Part shown: one piece after another, positions 25,469 to 35,773 of the stretch
Layout of the letters: each line of letters starts with the position of its first letter
Numbering within the stretch: the stretch's first letter is position 1
Assembly: GCA_014843695.1 (NCBI GenBank)
Contig: CM026386.1
Span: forward strand, 19,211,973-19,275,972
DNA from: Archivesica marissinica
Lineage: Eukaryota; Mollusca; Bivalvia; Venerida; Vesicomyidae
Length of the DNA stretch: 64,000 bases
Direction of reading: 5' to 3'
Program-made: the position numbers and the translations under genes
Notes under the pieces: model-generated
Seen by the model: only the letters and a program-made list of their open reading frames with translations
Told to the model about the DNA's origin: nothing
Database searches by the model: none

Positions 25469-25656
25469 ACGATGACAATGGTCACGATGAAGTGGACGGA
25501 ATTGGAATATACTCGCTAGGTGGGCGTCTCGGACCAGAGTGCGTTGCCAACCCTTACCCGGTTACCATTATCCCAAGGTTTGGCGGAGTTCCACACGCAA
25601 AGCAGCCAGTAGCCACAAAAGATACTATTAAAGGTCCTTGTATAAAGCCATGTTAA
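25469..25656 (+). CDS. Candidate second exon, unknown protein
   Basis: Acceptor CGTTTTTCTTGTTCTACTTCAG is strong. The frame is open for 61 codons to TAA at 25654 and joins the 22152 exon in phase 1. Peptide features: acidic start DDDNGHDEVDGIGIY, then SLGGRLGPECVANPYPVT and IIPRFGGVPHAKQPVATKD, rich in Gly/Pro and looking like a conserved protein. It may end at the stop, or splice earlier in phase 1 at TAG|GTGGGC, AAAG|GTCCTT or CTT|GTATAA to reach the exon at 32720. None of these donors is strong. A SINE-C starts about 8 bp after the stop. Confidence 0.5.
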
Positions 25657-25663
25657 GTTTAAT

Positions 25664-25903
25664 CTTTATTTATTTTACAACAATTGCGAAGCAAGTTCCA
25701 ACAACTTATATTAATCACTCTCGTTGGCGCGGATGAAAGCGTATATGTGGTCATTCGTGTGGGAGGACAACGGAGTACCCTGAGAAAACCTACCTGTCCG
25801 ATATGGCGACCACCGTACCATCTCACATACTTCCCGGCCCGAGGCTCGAACCCGGATATCATTGGTGAGAAGCGAGTGCGCTAACCACTGCACTAATCGG
25901 ACA
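25664..25903 (-). mobile_element. SINE-C copy 3
   Basis: Full reverse-strand copy. Head B box is the complement of GGCTCGAACCCGG and A box the complement of CTAACCACTGCACTAATCGG. Tail AACAATTGCGAAGCAAGTTC. It sits immediately behind the candidate exon. Confidence 0.9.
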
Positions 25904-25997
25904 GCCATGTTTGTAACGATTCTTTCAATTTGTCAGTCACCCAAATGCATTTATGCGGAGGCGACTTTAAATAAACTTATTAATCAGTCTGTCAATT

Positions 25998-26880
25998 TTA
26001 AAGCGACACTATATCGGTGAAAACGCAAATGTCAGAAGAATATAATTTCCTATCATATGGTTTCATCTGTTTTCCTATATTTGCCTCAAATATTTCAACA
26101 AATAAACAGGCGTCGTATACGGTTTGTTGACATACCAAAATAATGTAAATAGGGTCGACATTACAGCGGTAAAGTAATTAAATAACTTCATGAATGTATT
26201 TAATCTATCCAATGAACGCAAGCGCCGGTAGCCGAACGGTCTAAAGGGTTGATACTAAACTCAAATGAAATGAGCTAGTTCGCATGGGTTCGAATCCTCA
26301 CTGCTTAACAATTGCGAAGTTACAAAAATAGAAAGAAAGATTTTTTATTACGATGATATAGATATTTATTTATAAATTATTTCAGTTATATTCTTTATAT
26401 TTTAAATCAATGTTTCCCGATTCCCATTTTGATGCTAGTATGTGTTTTATTTCTTATTTTTTATTTCTTATTTTAATGATATTTTATTTTATTTTTCTAC
26501 AACACAACTTATACAATTTTACGAGCATCATGCCATTTCAAAATTACGATCCATCTTCGCTCGCTGTCAGTGGAGCTGCCACACTCATATGCCGAGTCGG
26601 TATCCTCTGTATCCGAGCCATGTATGGTAATCACTACCTCGGTCGGCTTTTCTCCGGAGTAGTGATCTGATACTTGCATCTTGCCAATCAACTTCTCCAC
26701 ATGGGCCACAGCACAGCACGGCCCACCTACTTTCACTTTTGAATGTGTGTCGACCACAAAAACACTGTTTATTGATTCAATATTAGTGTTCGAATGTATT
26801 CAGAAGAATGTGTAGTAGCAATGCATTTATACGTGAAAACATGCATTTTATTTGCTTTTTGCGATGTAAAGTCGCTTTAA
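25998..26880. mobile_element. TTAA element copy 1, larger form with ORF remnant
   Basis: TTAA|AGCGACACTATATCGG at the left and GCGATGTAAAGTCGCT|TTAA at the right. It shares both ends with copies at 29892 and 62016, but the middle 540 bp is different. That middle holds a minus-strand open frame (26757-26509) with HVEKLIGKMQVSDHYSGEKP and a Ser/Asp/Glu-rich end, perhaps a piece of the autonomous partner's protein. Kolobok and piggyBac elements use TTAA; which applies is not decided. Confidence 0.7.
26221..26312 (+). repeat. tRNA-like sequence, Leu-type remnant
   Basis: GGTAGCCGAACGGTCTAAAG resembles the A-box region of class II tRNAs, and GGGTTCGAATCC is a B box 60 bp later. The arms do not fold convincingly, so I treat it as a SINE head or tRNA pseudogene inside the TTAA element. 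Confidence 0.35.
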
Positions 26881-27104
26881 ATATTGATAATATATTCCGG
26901 ATAACAATGTATTCGCCTATTATACGATGGGGAATATAACTTTTCAAATTAGCGTTTCCATTGTTCACAACATTTCAGCATCCGATTTGGAATTTGTATT
27001 TTTTCTCTTGGAATTCACAAGTTTCCAAAATTAGTTTTTGTCAAGTTCTGCCGTTTCATTGAATTCATTTTCCATCTCAATAAGATATGAACGCAAAATA
27101 TACC

Positions 27105-27424
27105 TATGCATTTGTGTGTACAGACGGGTCTGTAGTCCAGTGGTAAAACGCTGTAATGGTAATCCAGGGATCGCAGGTTCGACCCCCCGTCTGACCCTAA
27201 TCAAATTAACAGTCTTTCAGATGGGACTTTAAACCGAGGTATCGTGTCAGTGCTTTAACCCGTGCACGTAAAAGAACTAGAGGAGACTCTGGAAGGGGTC
27301 TCTGTCTGTATCATTGCACTATCCTCCAAAAATCTAAAATGACTAATATCTTCAGGAGACGTCGCTCAAATGGGGCAACCGGTAGCGACGATAAATAAGC
27401 GTAAAACACACACTATGCATTTGT
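27105..27424 (+). mobile_element. SINE-A copy 8 with 11-bp TSD
   Basis: Complete plus-strand copy between TATGCATTTGT repeats (27105-27115 and 27414-27424). The tail is ATAAATAAGCGTAAAACACA. It is inserted in the decayed LINE fragment that continues from 27425. Confidence 0.92.
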
Positions 27425-27654
27425 CTAAATGCCCGTTTATAATCTTTATAATTCTTATAGTCAGGATGCTCTGGATCACGAGGTCTACCGGCTTTACACC
27501 AATATGTTCTAGCCTCAAACATTAAACTATGCATATTGGACAGTTGTTCATTCCAATATGGTTTAAGGTAGGACAAATACTTCCATATGTATACATGCGG
27601 TCTATCTCGCTGTACTTATCAGATATACATCTGTAAATGATGGCACAAGTTCAT

Positions 27655-28075
27655 ATGATAGTCATTTATATCATTATAAAATTTATATCACATTTATATA
27701 ATTTATATCACTTATATCATTTATATCATTATATCACTTATATCACTTATATCATTATATCATTATATCACTTATATCACTTATATCATTATATCATTTA
27801 TATCATTTATATCATTTATATCATTTATATCATTTATATCATTTATATCACTTATATCACATTTATATCATTATATCATTATATCATTTATATCATTTAT
27901 ATCATTTATATCACATTTATATCACATTTATATCACATTTATATCACATTTATATCACATTTATATCACTATATCATTTATATCACATTTATATCATTTA
28001 TATCATTAATATCATTTATATCATTTATATCATTATATCATTTATATCATTTATATCATTTATATCATTTATATG
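27655..28075. repeat. 9-bp tandem repeat, TATATCATT
   Basis: About 420 bp of TATATCATT and TATATCACAT variants. The 9-bp period keeps a 165-codon frame open (YHLYHLYH); it is a by-product of the repeat. Confidence 0.9.
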
Positions 28076-28572
28076 AGAGTGTGAAACCTTCTTCCACGAA
28101 ATTGACTGTGTATGTACAAAATCATCAACAGTAATTAATGCAACATTCAGAGAACAAAGCAAAGGTCTATGCCGAGAAACATTTACGCAATGGTCATCAA
28201 CAATTTGACATGTACCTACTAGATCACATTTTTCGATAGGTAAAATGATGTGACAACTCAACTTTTCATACATATCATCATAGCTTACTATTATTTATAA
28301 TAGAAAATAAAGGAGAACATAATATTATTTAAACTTCTCTGTAAATTGTCTTTGCACTTAGGCTATTGATGTGTTTTGTACCATTTAATGCCTAATAAAA
28401 TATATGTTATGTTATGCTATGCTTACATATGAATAGTTCGCACCTGTACAAATAGCAAGCAAGACTTGTTACAGAGAGCTGATTTGTATCTATGAGAAAC
28501 TGACGTAGGTATGCACCTCTTGTGTCATTAACATCCATATCACAACTAGATTTAAAATCGCCCATAAAAATT

Positions 28573-28930
28573 ACTACACCAGAACAGAACAGAACATAAA
28601 GTTTATTTAGATTTGAGCAATATGCTCCTCATCCATAAAACATATACAAATGAATCAATATTAACATACATGTATAGCATAAAAGACAATTCAATATCAT
28701 ATATAAAGTATCAGTGCTAATTGCAGAAGGTATAGGTTGTTATAAGCTTGAAACAAGTATGGTTAAACCTTGCATTTTTACAGAACTAGCACAACTTTAA
28801 TCTAACTTTCAAGCCACGGTTTATGAAACACGCTAAATCATGTAGGATCTTTTCATTATTAGAAGAAAGCAACCATGACAGCTATATATATATATATATA
28901 TATATATACAGTTTCACGTTCAAGGCGTCT
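28573..28930 (-). mobile_element. LINE 3' end with (TTCTG)n tail
   Basis: Read on the minus strand, CTAAATAAACTTTATG is followed by TTCTGTTCTGTTCTG. A similar tail without the rest occurs on the plus strand at 42594-42613. A (TA)n run lies at 28884-28908. It interrupts the LINE 3 fragment. Confidence 0.6.
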
Positions 28931-29241
28931 GGTGATGCACATGCACACGTTTTTAAACCGCACATCTCGTCGTTATATCTGCCTGGCGGATCTTGATGAG
29001 TAAAGACATTGAAGTTGAAGTATATATTCTCCAAATAGTGTACAATTTATCAACATACTCTACACTCATAATTATAATTCTACATGGAAAATACACCTGA
29101 TTTAAAAATACATAATACCCTGGTTTTACTTCCACCTGAATACCTATAATTCGGTCATCATCGATAGATAGTGGTGTTATCATGTGGTCATGTTTAACAT
29201 TCCATATTATGGCTACTCCTCCTAAGCCTACCTACATTGAT

Positions 29242-29535
29242 AATATATTCGCTGTGTGTGTTTTACGTTTGTTTATCGTCGCTACCGGTTGTCCATATGA
29301 GCGACGCCTTCTGAAGAGATTAGTCATATTAGATTTGTGGAGGACAGTGCAATGATACAGAGAGAGAGACCCATTTCAGAGTCTCCTCTTGTTCTTTTAC
29401 GTGCACGGTGTAAAGTCCCATCTGAAAGACTGTTAATTTTATTAGGGTCAGACGGGAGATCGAACCTGCGATTCCTGGATTACCAGTCCAACATGTTACC
29501 ACTGGACTACAGATCAGTCTGTGTATATATATTCG
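29242..29535 (-). mobile_element. SINE-A copy 9 with TSD
   Basis: Reverse-strand copy lying between two occurrences of ATATATTCGCT-like sequence (near 29243 and 29525). Part of the body between AAAGTCC and GTAAAGC is shortened. Confidence 0.88.
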
Positions 29536-29564
29536 CTAAAACAGTATTCGCCTATTATACCATA

Positions 29565-29755
29565 CAGCATAACATGTGTCAATGGTTACCTCCATTAAGC
29601 AACCAATCTGAATTAAGCAGCCAGTTTCCAGATTCCCAATATGTTGTTTCATTATATAGTTGACCTCTATTAAGCAGCCACCTGTGCTAAGCAACCACTT
29701 TCTGTGGTTCTCTTGGCTTGCTGCTTAAGACAGGTTTGACTGTAGCGTACAACAC
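29565..29755. repeat. Repeat end with TTAAGCAGCCA motifs
   Basis: About five imperfect copies of a motif around ATTAAGCAGCCA, some inverted (TGCTTAAGACAGG). Such motif clusters occur at the ends of DNA transposons, but no partner end is seen. Confidence 0.4.
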
Positions 29756-29891
29756 ATGTATATGTACTGATATTTAATCCCGCATTAAGGAGTATGACAC
29801 ACATTCTTGCCAAGCTTCCATCCATTCAGAAAGGGACGGTTAAAACATGGTAGCGTATTTAGACATGTAGGATAAACAAAGTGTAAGTTAT

Positions 29892-30425
29892 TTAAAGCGC
29901 CACTACATCGGTAAAAACGCAAATTTATACAGAATATAAATGTCCTATTATATGGTATAATTTATTTCCAAATATATGCCTCAAAAACTGGGTATTTAAA
30001 CTAATAAACAAGCGTCGTATACGCGTTTGTTGACATAACAAAATAATGTAAACAGGGTCGACATACATGCGTAATACAACATGTGTATCCCGAATAACGA
30101 TATTTATGGTACATATTTACCGTTATATCTCACATTTGTGCCTATGCATATTTATTTGTAGACTAATCTTAATTAAATATATTATCTCTAAGCGACAGTA
30201 TCAAGCGTTTAGTATTGACTACAAGGACAAAGACACGTCAATTCAAGAGCTTGGATGACCGGTATATGAAATCCTACTTTCACTTTTGAAAGTTTGAAGA
30301 CCACAAACACACTATTTATTGATTCAATATTTGTGTTCGAATGCATTCGGAAGAATTTGTAGTAGCAATGCATTTATACGTGAACAATGCATTGTGTTGG
30401 CTTTTGCGATGTAATGTCGCTTTAA
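29892..30425. mobile_element. TTAA element copy 2
   Basis: TTAA|AGCGCCACTACATCGG to GCGATGTAATGTCGCT|TTAA, 526 bp without the flanks. The middle matches the copy at 62016 in opposite orientation (ACCGTTATATCTCACATTTG). No intact frame. Confidence 0.75.
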
Positions 30426-30479
30426 GCAATTTAGGATAAATATGTGCCAATTGTAAAAAGTTACTAGTCCTGTTCATTT

Positions 30480-30804
30480 CCACGTTTTCCTACTAAGCCA
30501 ACTACTGAAGTGTTAGCAACCCGTTCTTACATTCAGGGTTACACTTGTTGAATTCCCTCCCTGATCACATCAAAACAGCACATTCTGTTCCACACTTCAA
30601 AGTTTTATGTATCAGGTGGTGCAAAGAACAGAGCAATAACCTATTAAACTGATAATTTACAATTATACATGAATATAAGTATTAGTTCTTGCAGCTTATA
30701 TCTTATTTCCTATGAAAGTTTTACTGGTTACTGTTTACATGTTTCATTATGCTATTTCATGTTTTAATTTGTTGAGGGCCTTATGGTAGATTGACTTATT
30801 GTTA
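30480..30804 (+). pseudogene. LINE C-terminal remnant and 3' UTR
   Basis: 30551-30652 reads NSLPDHIKTAHSVPHFKVL and on to a TGA. NSLP...FK is the usual C-terminal motif of CR1/L2-type reverse transcriptases. The 3' UTR continues to TTGTTGAGGGCCTTATGGTA, where the Tc1-like transposon is inserted. The upstream part of the LINE is absent. Confidence 0.6.
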
Positions 30805-32325
30805 TATACTGAGTCAAAAAAGAAACGATACCTGGTGTTTATGTGTCTATAATTTCAACATTTATTAAGAACATTCTTTGAAAATTCATAAGATGATAGT
30901 CCAACATGTTTGAAAGAGGAGCACATAAAGCATAATGAGCCTCCGAAACTGTCTGCTGCGTGATGACGTAATTCGTCGGACAGGGGTCTAATGGAGTTTT
31001 CACACAGACGTCAATACCGAGTATGGGCACCATTTGCGTCTCTCACTGCAATGCACCGCCGTCGCATCGAACGGAAGAGTGTCTGAATCTCTTGCTGGTC
31101 AATAGTTGTCCACTCCTGACGCAAAACATCCCTCAGTTGGTTTAACGTTACCGGCTGACGTCGTCTGACGCGGCGGTCTAACGTATCCCACAAATGTTCT
31201 ATGGGTGACAAGTCTGGTGACAAAGCAGGCCACGGCAGGGTTTCAATATTGTTCTGCTCCAATAATGTGGTGGAAATCCGAGCAGTATGACACCTGGCGT
31301 TGTCCTGTTGGAACAGTGTGACGTTTCTGTTGGCGTTAAAGAACGGCACAACAACTGGCGCAAGGATCTCATCACAGTACCGCTGGGCGTTTAGGTTCCC
31401 GTCCACCACTAACAGTTCAGTGCGACTGCCGAAGGTGATACCGCCCCACGCCATAACGCTTCCGCCCCCGAACAGATCGACCTGACGTACACATGCGTCG
31501 GCGTAACGTTCACCGCGTCTGCGATATACCCGCTCTCTGCCATCCGCTCGACGCAAACAGAACCGCGATTCATCGCTAAACATCACCGAATTCCACTGTA
31601 ACCGAGTCCAGCGAGCACGTTCCGTCGTCCATTCCCGCCGTACGTCACGGTGACGTCGTGTCAGGATGGGTCCAACGTATGGCCGATAGGCACGAATGCC
31701 ACGTTCACCGAGCCGGTTCCTGACTGTTTGTGCACTGATGCGATTGTTGGTCATCCCAGGAGTAACGGCAGCTGTGTGCGTAGCAGGTAGGAACCGGTCA
31801 CGTAAATGTGACGTCCGAATGTGACGGTCCTGTTCACGCGTCGCCACACGTGGTTGACCAGATCTTGGACGGTCGTCCACCGATCTATGTGTTCGATAAC
31901 GTCGAAGTAGACGTGTTATCGTGATCCGCGTAACCCCGAGTCGATTTGCGACGTCACGCTGACGTAAACCGCCGTCAATCATGCCAATGGCACGCATTCT
32001 CTGATTGCGGTTTAGCCTAGGCATTTTGTTAGAGGTAACAATGGGTATGTAAGGTGTTTTTCCTCGATGATAATGCAATACCAGTACAATAAACCGGTTT
32101 TCCGATTTGTACATGTGTATGAAGTTGTCTTTGTTGAGGAGCACGTGCAAATCGGAAATTCGGCGTTCCAGGATTATCGGGTGTTTATTTACCTGTGTTT
32201 ATGGTTGGCTGACGTTGCAATAAGATACCCGGTACTGATACGTAATAATATATTAAACCTTTCTATGGTTTTATCCGTTTTACGTCATTTTTAGTTTGGT
32301 ATCGTTTCTTTTTTGACTCAGTATA
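30805..32325 (-). mobile_element. Tc1-like transposon, apparently complete
   Basis: A 1.52-kb element with both ends present: TACTGAGTCAAAAAAGAAAC at the left and its exact complement at the right, TIRs of about 26 bp, bounded by TA on each side. It carries one long uninterrupted transposase frame. The ends match perfectly over the TIR, and the coding part is far richer in GC than the surrounding AT-rich DNA. This suggests a young arrival. It sits in an older LINE 3' end. Confidence 0.92.
31011..32024 (-). CDS. Tc1/mariner-family DD34E transposase
   Basis: A 337-residue transposase; the frame is open 42 codons further upstream, but the internal Met at 32024 starting MPRLNRNQRMRAIGMIDGG fits the family and is preferred. 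Residues 1-60 form the first helix-turn-helix (RQRDVANRLGVTRITITRLL), followed by the linker RPRSGQPRVAT and a second HTH region. The catalytic core shows FSDESRF, QQDNARCH and SPDLSPIEHLW. Counting from the Asp of QQDN to the Glu of SPIE gives 34 residues between them, the Tc1 signature. No stop, frameshift or missing catalytic residue is seen, so the protein could be active. It would act in the nucleus, binding the flanking TIRs and moving the element by cut and paste into TA sites. Confidence 0.95.
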   Translation of the reverse strand: MPRLNRNQRMRAIGMIDGGLRQRDVANRLGVTRITITRLLRRYRTHRSVDDRPRSGQPRVATREQDRHIRTSHLRDRFLPATHTAAVTPGMTNNRISAQTVRNRLGERGIRAYRPYVGPILTRRHRDVRREWTTERARWTRLQWNSVMFSDESRFCLRRADGRERVYRRRGERYADACVRQVDLFGGGSVMAWGGITFGSRTELLVVDGNLNAQRYCDEILAPVVVPFFNANRNVTLFQQDNARCHTARISTTLLEQNNIETLPWPALSPDLSPIEHLWDTLDRRVRRRQPVTLNQLRDVLRQEWTTIDQQEIQTLFRSMRRRCIAVRDANGAHTRY

Positions 32326-32355
32326 TCTTAATCCACATGCATGTCTTACTGGTCA

Positions 32356-32604
32356 CAGACGGATCTGTAGTCCAGTGGTAACACGCTGGACTGGTAATCC
32401 AGTGATCGCAGGTTCGATCCCCCGTCTGACCCTAATAAAATTAACAGTCTTTCAGATGGGACTTTAAACCGAGGTCTCGCGTCGGTGCTTTACATCGTGT
32501 ACGTGAAAGAACCAGAGGGGATTGTGGAATGGGTCTATGTCTGTATCATCGTACTATCCTTCAACAATCTAAAATGACTAATCTCTTCAGGATGCGTCAA
32601 TCAT
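32356..32604 (+). mobile_element. SINE-A copy 10, tail truncated
   Basis: Head and body complete (CTGGACTGGTAATCCAGTGA, B box GGTTCGATCCC). The tail breaks off after GGATGCGTCAATCAT, where a LINE 3' end begins. Confidence 0.88.
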
Positions 32605-32716
32605 TTTTCATGTTTCATTATGCTATTTCATGTTTTAATTTGTTGAGGGCCTCATGGTAGATTGACTTAATTGTTCAAATTAGTTCTCTCGTTAAATAAA
32701 GTCTTTATTATTATTT
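32605..32716 (+). mobile_element. LINE 3' end abutting a splice acceptor
   Basis: Near repeat of 30736-30795 (TTCATTATGCTATTTCATG, TGTTGAGGGCC), ending GTTAAATAAAGTCTTTATTA. The (ATT)n tail runs straight into TTTCAG, the acceptor of the exon at 32720. Confidence 0.7.
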
Positions 32717-32719
32717 CAG

Positions 32720-33516
32720 ATTCATTCAGGGGTCGATACAGACGAAAATCGGTTGAATACGAAGACATACAAGAATCATTGTCATCCATGACAGTTTCCG
32801 GTTTGTCATCTGTGTCAATGATTTCAGAGCAACCCATTTCCGGTTCCACAACAAATTTGTCACATGTCGAGCATGCCTCTCGCGATTGGCTGGCAACTCC
32901 AGGCGCCATATCTTCCGTAAGGCGCATGCGCAAATCAGTAACAGCTCAATCGCATCAAAGGAATTTAAGAAAGACAAGCGCAGAATATTCAGACTCTTGC
33001 CATTTCTATCCCAACAGTCCACCCTCTGTGTCTCATAGTAGAAGCAATTCTCTAAAAGACAGAAAGAAATCAACTTCAAATGAAATGACGTCACCAAGAC
33101 AGAATCTCGTGAGTAGGAGGGGCGGGTCTCTAAAAGAGAGAAAAACGAGTAAAACGGACAAAACTGATCACGCTATTGCGCAGCCTCTCTCACGTTCATA
33201 TTCTATGCTTACAAAATCAGCATTATCGGAGTTGAACAGGAAGCAGGAAATCACATGCTCGAAGCTCGTACCGGAAACAAACCCGGAAAATAATGAAGAA
33301 GGAATAAAAATCAAAAGAAAGAATTCAAAGAAAAGTGAGAAACATATAGGTTTATCAAGAAAGTTAAGTGCTGAATCTACAACTAACAGTGATGTAGTAT
33401 CTCCACACTGGAAACCAACAGTTCTGCGCAAGCTGGGTGTAACGGGCAGTCCAGATCCGCCGCCTGTACTCAGTCCTCTCGCGAGAGACGGCGAGATATT
33501 TAAATTTGGACAATAG
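32720..33516 (+). CDS. Ser-rich terminal exon, unknown protein
   Basis: Exon entered in phase 1 after TTATTATTATTTCAG and open for 264 codons to TAG at 33514. The frame runs upstream to an ATG at 32671, but that lies in the LINE tail, so a spliced start is more likely. The protein is basic and Ser-rich, without membrane segments. It repeats a basophilic-kinase pattern: RRKSVEY, RRMRKSV, RKTSAEY, RSNSLKD, RGGSLKE, RSYSML and RKLSAES. The C terminus is SPDPPPVLSPLARDGEIF. This looks like an unstructured cytoplasmic or nuclear scaffold regulated by phosphorylation; that is inference. Phase matches the exons at 22152 and 25469. I do not recognise the gene. Confidence 0.6.
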
Positions 33517-33544
33517 AGATGTCAGAAGAGCATTTATAATTTAA

Positions 33545-33745
33545 ACTACAGTCTGCATCCGTTATGTCGAATTCCGTCGGACTGGACACAATACTTCGAC
33601 ATAACCGGCGTTTGACTTAACGAAATTCGATATAAGCGGAGCCAGTTATATGTAAAATGAAAGTGTCTGAAACGGGAATTTGATCCGCCTTCGAGAAAAC
33701 CGGAGAATTCGACATAACCGCCTTTGACATAAGTCCATGTATATT
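33545..33745. repeat. Repeat end with CGACATAACCG motifs
   Basis: At least four copies of GACATAACCG or the related GACTTAACGAAATTCGATA in 200 bp. Probably one end of a DNA transposon remnant. It lies in what would be the 3' UTR of the preceding exon. Confidence 0.45.
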
Positions 33746-34224
33746 GCAGTATCTAGATCTAAAGGTATTCTATGTTTGTTTCTTACATATATATTTATCC
33801 AAGTCAGCATAGATCTCGTTATTGTTCGTTTCGTACATTAATGTGGTGATTTATTTGTGCTAATATGCCAGCTATCAGAGAAGTGCACGGGTAGAATTGG
33901 TTAGCAGATGTTGAGCGTTTTCGTGTCCGTATATCTTTAGATTTTCCAAATAAGTTCGCACAAATGTTTAACTATTTCCAATCAATCTGTCGCGGTCAAG
34001 ACCATTCACATATCATGACGTCAACGTCACATTTATCCGTTAAATATCAGAAATGGGTACATTATTCCATGATACTGAAACAAATTGGTCTATTTTAATC
34101 AAACACAAATATCCATCGCTGTAAGTCGAAGTCTCTGGCGCAAAACTTAGATCAGTAACTGACAAGGTAAGGTCACACATATATTTGTCATTGTTTTGCA
34201 AATGGAACTTACAACATAACTGGC
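33746..34224. other. No recognisable feature
   Basis: AT-rich. GACAAG|GTAAGG at 34163 is a good donor-like word, but no convincing exon precedes it. Confidence 0.4.
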
Positions 34225-34531
34225 ATAAAATGATGTGTGTGTTTTATAGTGTCGCTACAAATTGCCCATATGAGTGACGCATCCTGAAGAGATTAGTCAT
34301 TTTAGATTTTTGGAGGATAGTGCAATGATACAGACAGAGACACATTCCAGAGTCTCCTCTGGTTCTTTTACGTGCACGGTGTAAAGCACCGACACGATAC
34401 CTCGGTTTAAAGTCCATCTGAAAGACTGTTAATTTTATTAGGATCAGACGGGGGATCGAACCTGCGATCCCTGGATTACCAGTCCAGCGTGTTACCACTG
34501 GACTACAGATCCGTCTGTATATAAAATGATG
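34225..34531 (-). mobile_element. SINE-A copy 11 with 11-bp TSD
   Basis: Full reverse-strand copy flanked by ATAAAATGATG at 34225-34235 and 34521-34531. The tail hairpin is degraded (GTGTCGCTACAAATTGCCC). Confidence 0.92.
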
Positions 34532-34568
34532 AATGCTGATTTTTTATTGTTTTATTTGGGAGGGGTGG

Positions 34569-34996
34569 GTAAAGTCCCATAGCAACGTAGGTCATATGGC
34601 GACTCTTCCAGCAATATAATTGATGGAGGAAGACACACGAATGCACACGAATGCACACGAATGCACGAATGCACACGAATGTACGAATGTACGAATGCAC
34701 ATCCGAAAGCAATATTCCAGGCACGTAGTGACACCTGGGTAGATGGTGATGAATGCTATGAAACTATAATTGCTACACGGATGGTTAATTAAAGAAGCAA
34801 GAGTGTGCTTCTATGTGTTATTGGTAGAGGAAGATCCCGGGTGACCGTCCTTGTAAAACCACCGACCTTCCGCAAGCCAGTTGAATAGCTTCCTCATATG
34901 GATGAGTTCAATACCTCAGTTGGAATCGAACCTACCACCGTGAGGGGCAAGATATTTGGAGGCAGCAACCGTAGTCGCTCTGCCACGGAGGCTGGT
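34569..34996 (-). mobile_element. SINE-F, bivalve-type, in two parts
   Basis: Read on the minus strand, 34996-34817 gives a head GCCTCCGTGGCAGAGCGACT with B box GGTTCGATTCC, then GGCTTGCGGAAGGTCGGTGG. The 3' part is 34632-34569 (GTCTTCCTCCATCAATTA, AGTCGCCATATGACCTA). This body type is one I associate with bivalve genomes. Between the parts lies an ACGAATGCAC tandem repeat (34633-34700) and 115 bp of other sequence. Confidence 0.7.
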
Positions 34997-35009
34997 CTGG
35001 GCTCTTTGT

Positions 35010-35755
35010 AATAGTGTGCATACGTTCAATAAATAGACTGGCACAAGTTGCCACCTTACTCCTCGATCACACATTGAATAGTGTGCATACGTTCAATAAA
35101 TAGACTGGCACACATTGCCACCTTACTCCTCGATCACACATTGAATAGTGTGCATACGTTCAATAAATAGACTGGCACACATTGCCACCTTACTCCTCGA
35201 TCACACATTGAATAGTGTGCATACGTTCAATAAATAGACCGGCACAAGTTGCCACCTTATTCCTCAATCCCACATTGAATATTGTGCAAACGTTTGACGT
35301 CTCAGCAATAAATAGACCGGCACAAGTTGCCACCTTACTCCTCAATCCCACATTGAATATTATGCAAACAAACGTTTGACGTCTCAGCAATAAATAGACA
35401 GGCACAAGTTGCCACCTTACTCCTCAATGCCACATTGAATATTGTGCAAACGTTTGACGTCTCAGCAATAAATAGACCGGCACAAGGTGTCACCTTACTC
35501 CTCGGTCACACATTGAATACTGTGCAAACGTTTGACGTCTCAGCAATAAATAGACCGGCACAAGTTGCCACCTTACTCCTCGGTCACACATTGAATACTG
35601 TGCAAACGTTTGACGTCTCAGCAATAAATAGACCGGCACAAGTTGCCACCTTACTCCTCAATCACACATTGAATAGTGTGCATACGTTTGACGTCTCAGC
35701 AATAAATAGACATGCACAAGTTGCCACCTTACTCCTCGATCCCACATTGAAATGT
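35010..35755. repeat. 67/78-bp minisatellite, about 10 copies
   Basis: The first four units are 67 bp (AATAGTGTGCATACGTTCAA, then TAAATAGACTGGCACAAG). The later ones are about 78 bp, because TTTGACGTCTCAGC is inserted after the ACGT word. The common part GTTGCCACCTTACTCCTC is nearly invariant. Since 78 is divisible by three, a false repetitive frame (FDVSAINRPAQ) is open on the plus strand. The array stops 19 bp before the splice acceptor of the next exon. Confidence 0.93.
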
Positions 35756-35773
35756 CATTTTCTCTCTCAACAG

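Larger units (their letters stand above)
27425..29245 (-). pseudogene. LINE 3, decayed endonuclease/ORF2 fragment
   Basis: Minus-strand remains of the same LINE family as 46207-51694. From 29183 downward: SIDDDRIIGIQ (compare HIDDDRIIGIQ), EYVDKLYTIW; near 28560 VIFMGDF, the endonuclease GDFN motif; at 28190 DDHCVNVSRHRPLLC, the SRHRP catalytic box; and at 27576 LKPYWNEQLSNMHSL with GRPR. It is broken by many stops and by three later inserts: a 9-bp tandem repeat (27655-28075), a LINE tail ending in TTATG repeats (28309-28436) and another LINE end (28573-28930). Confidence 0.75.

Noticed and set aside
27637..28134. 165-codon YHLYH-rich frame
   Set aside because: Product of a 9-bp tandem repeat.
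33108..33120. Splice donor CTC|GTGAGTAGG inside the Ser-rich exon leading to the 35774 exon
   Set aside because: It would leave phase 0, while the 35774 exon needs phase 2, so the join breaks the frame.
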